Origin: Paracoccus sp. (in: a-proteobacteria)
Lineage (GTDB): Bacteria > Pseudomonadota > Alphaproteobacteria > Rhodobacterales > Rhodobacteraceae
Direction of reading: 5' to 3'
Length of the DNA: 32,181 nt
NCBI GenBank assembly: GCA_030538425.1
Contig: JAUNTZ010000031.1
Location: 1-32,181 of the forward strand
A program made the position numbers and the translations under genes. Under the pieces are notes generated by a model that was given only the letters and a program-made list of their open reading frames with translations, made no database searches and was not told the DNA's origin. Positions 26,659-32,181 of the stretch are shown here, piece after piece (position 1 is the first letter of the stretch; every line of letters starts with the position of its first letter).

Positions 26659-27159
26659 TTATTTGTTCAGCCGCAGCCCGGTTTTCTTGAGAATCCGCGT
26701 CGAATAGAGGATATCCGAGGCGCGGCAGGCATCACCCAGAATATCCGCGATCTGTTCGCGTTTGGCCTCGACCGTGTCGCGATCCGGGCCGTGGACCATC
26801 GCAAACAGGTTATAGGGCCAGATCTCGCCGGCGCGCGGGCGCAGATAGCAATGCGTGACAAAGGGCAGCGCGCCGACCTTCTCACCCAGTTCCACCGCGA
26901 GGGCGTCCTCGACATCCCAGACGCTCATCCCGTTGGCCTTCATGCCAAGCGCGTAATGGTTCGGCGCAAGCGCGATGCGGCGGATCACGCCGCGCTGATG
27001 GAGGCATTGCATGCGGGCGATGATCTCAGCCTCAGAGCGGCGCAGCCATTGGGCAATCTCGGCATAGGGCCGCTCAACCAGAGGCAGGCCCGCCTGCGTC
27101 GCCGCGACGATCTTGCGGTCGATCTGGTCCAGCGGTTCGGGCGGCGAATGGGCGTTCAT
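26659..27159 (-). CDS. nirH: NirH, siroheme decarboxylase subunit
   Basis: This 166-residue AsnC/Lrp-like protein works with NirDL and NirG to decarboxylate siroheme to 12,18-didecarboxysiroheme. It has an N-terminal winged-helix ([27 protein letters not shown], then [21 protein letters not shown]) and a C-terminal Lrp-type domain. The latter has the conserved [24 protein letters not shown] segment. The helix-turn-helix is a remnant in this family rather than a proven DNA binder. The ATG overlaps the nirG stop (ATGA). The C-terminus [13 protein letters not shown] is typical of this subunit type and is shared with the NirL half of NirDL (STRCFKQTGALI). Confidence 0.93.
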   Translation of the reverse strand: MNAHSPPEPLDQIDRKIVAATQAGLPLVERPYAEIAQWLRRSEAEIIARMQCLHQRGVIRRIALAPNHYALGMKANGMSVWDVEDALAVELGEKVGALPFVTHCYLRPRAGEIWPYNLFAMVHGPDRDTVEAKREQIADILGDACRASDILYSTRILKKTGLRLNK

Positions 27160-27662
27160 GCGGCGACCCTGAAACCGATGAAGAATTCATGCAATTTGGG
27201 AAATAGCAGCACGGGGATGCCTGTCTCTTTCTCGATCCGGCGCGCGCAGCGCCCGATTTCGTCGGGTGTTTCGGTGGCCAGCACGAACCACATGTTCAGC
27301 TGGTGGTTGCGTTCATAATTATGCGCCACTTCGGCATTCGCATTGACCAATGTCATGACGCGTTCGAAATCGGCGGCGGGCACCTCCATCGCGCAAAGGC
27401 AGAACGCGCCACCCATCGCGGCGGCGTCATAGAAGGGGCCAAAGCGGGTGATTGCGCCGATCTCACGCAGATGGCGGATGCGGTGGATCAGCTCGGCCTC
27501 GGAGATGCCGAACTGGCTTGCGGCCTCGGCGAAGGGGCTCTCACAGATCGGCAAGCCGTCCTGCAAGCCGTTGATGATCTGGCGGTCGGTCTCATCCAGA
27601 GCATCGGGCGGCAGGGTGTGGCGCAACTTGCGGGCGGGCTGTTCGGCGGCTTCGGTGGTCAT
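27156..27662 (-). CDS. nirG: NirG, siroheme decarboxylase subunit
   Basis: This 168-residue AsnC/Lrp-like protein is a paralogue of NirD, NirL and NirH. It contains LDETDRQIINGLQDGLPICESPFAEAA and SEAELIHRIRHLREIGAITRFGPFYD in the helix-turn-helix part. Then come MEVPAADFERVMTLVNANAEVAHNYERNHQLNMWFVLA-type core strands (residues about 90-127) and the C-terminal FIGFRV. The His-Asn-Tyr in AHNYER matches the His of NirD (NHSYLRE) and NirH (THCYLR). It is coupled by ATGA to nirDL upstream and nirH downstream, which suits a multi-subunit decarboxylase made in fixed ratio. Confidence 0.93.
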   Translation of the reverse strand: MTTEAAEQPARKLRHTLPPDALDETDRQIINGLQDGLPICESPFAEAASQFGISEAELIHRIRHLREIGAITRFGPFYDAAAMGGAFCLCAMEVPAADFERVMTLVNANAEVAHNYERNHQLNMWFVLATETPDEIGRCARRIEKETGIPVLLFPKLHEFFIGFRVAA

Positions 27663-28654
27663 TGGCCTTGCTCCTGCTGGGGGGCGATCAAGGCCCCGGT
27701 TTGTTTGAAACAGCGCGTTGAGAACAATACCTTATGGGCCGTATCGCGCAGTTCCGGCAGGGCGCGGGCGCGGGCCAGAACCGCACTCGCCTCATCGCGC
27801 GAACGGCCGTGGATCATGCAAAACAGCGGCCAGTCCCAGACCCCCGGCACGATGCGGCGGCGATAGGAGAGGGTGACGCCGGGCAGCGCGGCCAAGGCGC
27901 GACCCGCCGCGTCGATGCGGTCCTCGGCGGGCCGCCAGACCACCATCGCATTGTCGCGCCATCCAAGCGGGCGGTGGCGCACGATCACGCCGACCCGAGT
28001 CAGCAGCCGCGCGCGGGACAGCGCGCCGATGCGGTCGATGATCTCACCCTCGTCGCGGTCCAGCCGCGCGGCCAATGCGGCAAAGGGCTGCGGCACAAGC
28101 GCCAGACCGGATGACAGCGCCTGCATCAGCGGGCGGTCATCCTCGCGCAGAACCGACAGATCGGCGTCACGATCCGCGCCCATCGCGCGCCGCGGCCCGT
28201 TCAGGCGAAAGCCCAGGTCGATATTATAGGGCGTCACCAAAGGCAGCGACAGCACCCGCAGCCCCGCGCGCGCCCCGATCCGCGCAAGGCTCGCGTCAAG
28301 TGCTGTCTGATCCGGCGCGGTGGCGACGAACCAAAGATTCCATGCATCCTCACGCAAATAGGAATGGTTCACGCCCGGCTCGGCACCCACAATCGCCGCC
28401 ACCTCGTCGATGCGCCCCTCGGGGATGGCAAGCGCGGCAAGGGTCGAGGCCCCGGCGCAATTGGGCCGGCAGGTCGCGCCCACCCGCGTGATCCGCCCCG
28501 CCCTTTGCAGCGCGTCAAGCCGCGCGATCACCTCGGCCTCGGGGATGCCAAGCGCCTGACCGATGACCGCGAAGGGGCGCGAGACAAGCGGAAAGTCGCG
28601 CTGAAACTCATCCAGCAGGCGCAGATCGGTGGGGCAGGGGCGTTCGTCCAGCAT
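27659..28654 (-). CDS. nirDL: NirDL, fused siroheme decarboxylase subunits D and L
   Basis: This 331-residue fusion joins two complete AsnC/Lrp-like subunits that are separate genes in Pseudomonas. Residues 1-155 are NirD-like (LLDEFQRDFPLVSRPFAVIG, EAEVIARLDALQRAGRITRVG, VNHSYLREDAWNLWFVATA). A linker around 160-180 contains LNGPRRAMGADRDADLSVLRE. Residues about 182-331 are NirL-like (PLMQALSSGLALVPQPFAALA, EIIDRIGALSRARLLTRVGVI, VTLSYRRRIVPGVWDWPLFCM). Fused NirDL is known from other Rhodobacterales. The start at 28652-28654 was chosen because similarity begins there; it lies one base after the nirF stop. An in-frame upstream extension to 28726 overlaps nirF and lacks similarity. Confidence 0.93.
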   Translation of the reverse strand: MLDERPCPTDLRLLDEFQRDFPLVSRPFAVIGQALGIPEAEVIARLDALQRAGRITRVGATCRPNCAGASTLAALAIPEGRIDEVAAIVGAEPGVNHSYLREDAWNLWFVATAPDQTALDASLARIGARAGLRVLSLPLVTPYNIDLGFRLNGPRRAMGADRDADLSVLREDDRPLMQALSSGLALVPQPFAALAARLDRDEGEIIDRIGALSRARLLTRVGVIVRHRPLGWRDNAMVVWRPAEDRIDAAGRALAALPGVTLSYRRRIVPGVWDWPLFCMIHGRSRDEASAVLARARALPELRDTAHKVLFSTRCFKQTGALIAPQQEQGQ

Positions 28655-28655
28655 C

Positions 28656-29828
28656 TTACAGCCCCAGCCTGTAGGCGCGGTCGGTGAAGAAGATGCCCGA
28701 GGGCGCCTCGGCCTCGATCTCGCCAATCACCTCATAGCTGCGCGTGTCGCGGATCTCGACCCGGTTTTCATCGCGCACTGACAGCCAGACCTCGCGCCCG
28801 CGCGGCGTGAATTCCATATGCAGCACGCCGGGACCGGGGGTGAGGGTCTGGATGACCTCATGCGTCATCGTATCGATGACTTGCAGCGTGTCGTTATGCG
28901 GCGGTGCGAAGTTCACCCAGATTTCCCGCTCATCCGGGCGGGCAAGGGCAAAGATCGGCTGGCCGTGAAGCTCAGTGCGCCCGGCCTCGGTCAACCCTTC
29001 CGCATCGACCCAGAGAAGCTGATGGAGGCCGACCGCTGGCAGCGCGAATGTATCACCTGCAAGCGTCCAGCCCTGAAGATGGGGCATCTTGTAAACCGGC
29101 AGGTCTTCTTCATCCTTGCCGTAATCGGGCAGGAAGCGGACCGGCTGCGGGTCGTCCGCCCACAGGTCGATGGCGGTCAGGCCCTTTTCACCGAACAGCC
29201 CGACGATATAGGTCCGCCCGTTGCCGGTCATCAGCGCGTCATAGGGGTTCGCGCCCACGCCCTCCAGCCGGGTGATGGCGGGATTGGCGGGGTCGCCCGA
29301 ATGATCGAGAATCCAGACCTCGCCCGTGTCCCATGTCGCGACTATAAAGCGGTTGCCGGGCACATCGGCCAGACCTACCGTCTTGCTGTCCATCGGGATA
29401 TCGGCCACCAGTTCCAGCGTGTCCGCATCAAAGACCTTGACCCCGCCGGGTTCGTAATTCGACACGGCGACAAGGCGACCGTCATCGGAAATCGCCCCGC
29501 CGATGGAATTGCCGCCCTGAATGATGCGATTCGCGATGTCCATCGTGGTCAGGTCGATCTTGGTCAACCCGCCATCGCGGCCAAAGACATAGGCAAACCG
29601 CTGATCGGGCGAAAAGGTCACGCTGGCATGGGACAGATCGCCCAGACCCTCAATCCGCGCCAGTGATTCGCGCCGGGTATGCGAGACGACAAGGACCGAG
29701 CCCGTTGCGCGTTCGATCACAAGGCCCAGCTCGCCTGTGACAACGACATCATGCGCGGCGGTTTCGGCCATCGCCGTGGCGGCAGGAAGGGCCAGTAGCA
29801 GGGCGGCAAGGGCGGGGCGGAGCATCAT
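28656..29828 (-). CDS. nirF: NirF, periplasmic heme d1 biosynthesis protein
   Basis: NirF is a d1-propeller protein without a c-heme domain, needed for a late step of heme d1 synthesis; in Paracoccus and Pseudomonas it is periplasmic. The 390-residue product has a signal peptide (residues 1-21, LAALLLALPAATAMA). Beta-propeller strands follow: GELGLVIERATGSVLVVSHTRRES, VTFSPDQRFAYVFGRDGGLTKID, YIVGLFGEKGLTAIDLW and EVWLSVRDENRVEIRDT. No CxxCH is present, as expected. Two adjacent ATGs exist (29828 and 29825). The first forms an ATGA overlap with the nirC stop, so it was chosen. nirDL starts one base after the stop. Confidence 0.94.
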   Translation of the reverse strand: MMLRPALAALLLALPAATAMAETAAHDVVVTGELGLVIERATGSVLVVSHTRRESLARIEGLGDLSHASVTFSPDQRFAYVFGRDGGLTKIDLTTMDIANRIIQGGNSIGGAISDDGRLVAVSNYEPGGVKVFDADTLELVADIPMDSKTVGLADVPGNRFIVATWDTGEVWILDHSGDPANPAITRLEGVGANPYDALMTGNGRTYIVGLFGEKGLTAIDLWADDPQPVRFLPDYGKDEEDLPVYKMPHLQGWTLAGDTFALPAVGLHQLLWVDAEGLTEAGRTELHGQPIFALARPDEREIWVNFAPPHNDTLQVIDTMTHEVIQTLTPGPGVLHMEFTPRGREVWLSVRDENRVEIRDTRSYEVIGEIEAEAPSGIFFTDRAYRLGL

Positions 29829-30205
29829 TCGGCCTCCTTTTCGGTCAGAAGATAATCGGCAATCCAGCGGGCTTCGGCTTCGGTTAACAGCGGACGCCAG
29901 GGTGGCATCGCGGTGCCGGGAAGCCCGTCAAGAATGATCTCGGCCAGTCCCTCGGGATCGCGTCCGGCAAGATCAGCGGGGGTGATCGCGGCGCCAAGAC
30001 CGCCTTTCATGGTCAGCCCGTGGCATGATCCGCAATCCTGAATGACGATATGTTCCAGCACCGCCGCGCGTTCGGGCGTGACGGCAGCAATCGCCGTTGA
30101 TCCGGCCGCATCCGTCGCCGTGCCGCCCGCCAGCACCACCGCCGCGCCAAGGCACAGCGTGGCGGTGGCGGCACCCATCGACAGGATCAGGGCGGCCTTA
30201 TGCAT
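29825..30205 (-). CDS. nirC: NirC, c-type cytochrome (cytochrome c55x)
   Basis: This 126-residue mono-heme cytochrome of the nir cluster is thought to pass electrons to NirS or to take part in heme d1 maturation. An N-terminal hydrophobic signal segment covers residues 4-27. The heme site is Cys58-Gly-Ser-Cys61-His62 (CGSCH). The C-terminal GTAMPPW supplies the usual Met ligand, and the protein ends in ARWIADYLLTEKEAE. Spacing is normal for class I cytochrome c. It overlaps nirE by 8 bases and nirF by the ATGATG junction. Confidence 0.93.
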   Translation of the reverse strand: MHKAALILSMGAATATLCLGAAVVLAGGTATDAAGSTAIAAVTPERAAVLEHIVIQDCGSCHGLTMKGGLGAAITPADLAGRDPEGLAEIILDGLPGTAMPPWRPLLTEAEARWIADYLLTEKEAE

Positions 30206-30986
30206 GGGCGATCCTTAATGCAGGGCGCTGTGGCAGCAATTCGGCAGGCAAGGGCAGGCTGGCATCGCCGTAAAGCGACACCACCCGCCCGATCATGAAC
30301 AGCACGGGCGCGGGCATCGGGTTGGCGGCGATTTCATCGGCAATCCGGTCAAGGGTCGAGACCAGCCGCCGCTCGCGCGGGGTGGTGGCGTGGGATACGG
30401 CCATGACCGGCGTTGCGGCAGGCAGGCTATGGGCGATGAGCTGCGCCGAGATCTGGCCGATATTCGCCGCGCCCATATAGACGACAAGCGTCGCGTCAGG
30501 ATCGGCCAGCGACCCCCAGTCAAGCGTCAGCGCCGCGTCGCAGGCGCGATGCCCGGTCACATAGCGCAACCCGGTCGCCAGCCCGCGATGGGTCAGCGGC
30601 ACCCCGGTCGAACAGGCCGCCCCTTGCGCGGCGGTGATGCCGGGCGTGTAATCATAGGCGATGCCTGCGGCGCGCAGCTCTTCGGCCTCTTCACTGCCGC
30701 GCCCGAAAATCAGCGGGTCGCCCCCCTTGAGCCGCGCCACGCGCAGCCCCTCACGGGCCAACTCGACCAGAAGCGCGTTGATCCGGTCCTGCGGGACGGC
30801 GTGAAAACCGGCCTCTTTTCCGACCGCGATGCGGCGGGTGGCGCGCGGGACAAGCGCCATGATCTCGTCCGAGACAAGCCGGTCATAGACCACCACATCG
30901 GCGCCTTCGATCAGGCGCAGCGCGCGGATGGTCAGCAATTCGGGGTCGCCCGGACCCGCGCCGATCAGATGGACCTTGCCTGACAT
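30198..30986 (-). CDS. nirE: NirE, uroporphyrinogen-III C-methyltransferase
   Basis: NirE (SUMT family, 262 aa) methylates uroporphyrinogen III with SAM at C2 and C7 to give precorrin-2, the entry to siroheme and heme d1. Visible family motifs are VHLIGAGPGDPELLTIRA (residues 5-22), VVYDRLVS, ARLKGGDPLIFGRGSEE (84-100), YTPGITAAQGAACSTGVPLTHR and a late VVYMGAANI. It lacks the CysG dehydrogenase/chelatase domain, so another protein must make siroheme from precorrin-2; none is in the window. It is the first gene after nirS, separated by 76 bases and a strong hairpin. A cobA-type gene would look the same, but the context is nir. Confidence 0.94.
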   Translation of the reverse strand: MSGKVHLIGAGPGDPELLTIRALRLIEGADVVVYDRLVSDEIMALVPRATRRIAVGKEAGFHAVPQDRINALLVELAREGLRVARLKGGDPLIFGRGSEEAEELRAAGIAYDYTPGITAAQGAACSTGVPLTHRGLATGLRYVTGHRACDAALTLDWGSLADPDATLVVYMGAANIGQISAQLIAHSLPAATPVMAVSHATTPRERRLVSTLDRIADEIAANPMPAPVLFMIGRVVSLYGDASLPLPAELLPQRPALRIAHA

Positions 30987-31023
30987 TCTGGCTTCCTCGA
31001 TGGGTTGCTGGAAGGGAAAGGGC

Positions 31024-31042
31024 GGGGGGCTGCGCGCCCCCC
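31024..31042 (-). terminator. Stem-loop between nirS and nirE
   Basis: A perfect 7-bp GC stem (GGGGGGC at 31024-31030 with GCCCCCC at 31036-31042) encloses the loop TGCGC. It begins 20 bases past the nirS stop and lies 38 bases before the nirE ATG. On the minus strand it is followed by GCCCTTTCCC, a pyrimidine run but not a pure T-run. It probably ends or stabilises most nirS transcripts, while readthrough feeds the heme d1 genes. This gap is the only nir junction in the window of more than 20 bases. Confidence 0.65.
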
Positions 31043-31062
31043 GGCCCGGTTGTCAAAAGGGA

Positions 31063-32181
<1,119 letters not shown>

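Noticed and set aside
25434-26690. 418-codon plus-strand open frame opposite nirJ
   Set aside because: Antisense shadow of nirJ; no domain and no ribosome-binding site.

Overview
The window looks like chromosomal DNA from a GC-rich denitrifying alphaproteobacterium of the Rhodobacterales (Paracoccus/Rhodobacter-like). The reasons are the gene order ctaC-ctaB-(CoxF-like)-ctaG-ctaE-surf1-thrC-M16 peptidase, a cd1-type nir cluster in the order nirS-E-C-F-DL-G-H-J-N with a fused nirDL, a ybgC-tolQRA block, and gene-end hairpin elements of a type I associate with this order. No rRNA, tRNA, transposase, integrase, phage gene or CRISPR array was found.

Layout. 1-2.44 kb: ybgC, tolQ, tolR and a partial tolA (minus strand), the Tol-Pal envelope system. 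2.53-3.1 kb: an unrecognised 191-aa protein. 3.2-4.3 kb: a non-coding, decaying tandem array (A). 4.39-5.72 kb: scoB and scoA (3-oxoacid CoA-transferase). 5.82-6.17 kb: a DUF488 protein. 6.2-7.4 kb: a second tandem array (B) that runs into the 3' end of topA. 7.36-10.09 kb: topA with a lysine-rich tail. 10.2-12.85 kb: dprA carrying a huge in-frame repeat array (C). 12.95-14.37 kb: tldD. 14.56-18.85 kb (plus strand): cytochrome c oxidase subunit II, heme O synthase, a CoxF-like small protein, CtaG/Cox11, subunit III and Surf1. These continue into thrC, an M16 protease and a RimJ-type acetyltransferase up to 22.09 kb. 22.16-23.29 kb (minus): apt and a flavin-reductase-like protein. 23.36-32.18 kb (minus): the nir cluster for nitrite reductase and heme d1 synthesis, ending downstream in two small membrane proteins. 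nirS runs off the right edge.

How the genes work together. NirS reduces nitrite to NO. NirE, NirDL/G/H, NirJ, NirF and NirN build its heme d1 from uroporphyrinogen III, and NirC is a small c-type electron carrier. Almost every nir junction overlaps by a few bases, so the genes downstream of nirS look like one translationally coupled unit. The cta genes supply subunits II and III, heme O and copper-insertion factors for aa3-type oxidase.

The most unusual content is a set of three unrelated tandem arrays between 3.2 and 11.7 kb. The best is in dprA. A 39-bp unit, arranged as 117-bp trimers, inserts about 420 His/Pro-rich residues between the Rossmann domain and the C-terminal winged helix, with the reading frame strictly kept. 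Array A is built the same way on a different scale (198-bp repeats of about 63+63+72 bp). The units of array B share sequence with the end of topA, including its stop codon.
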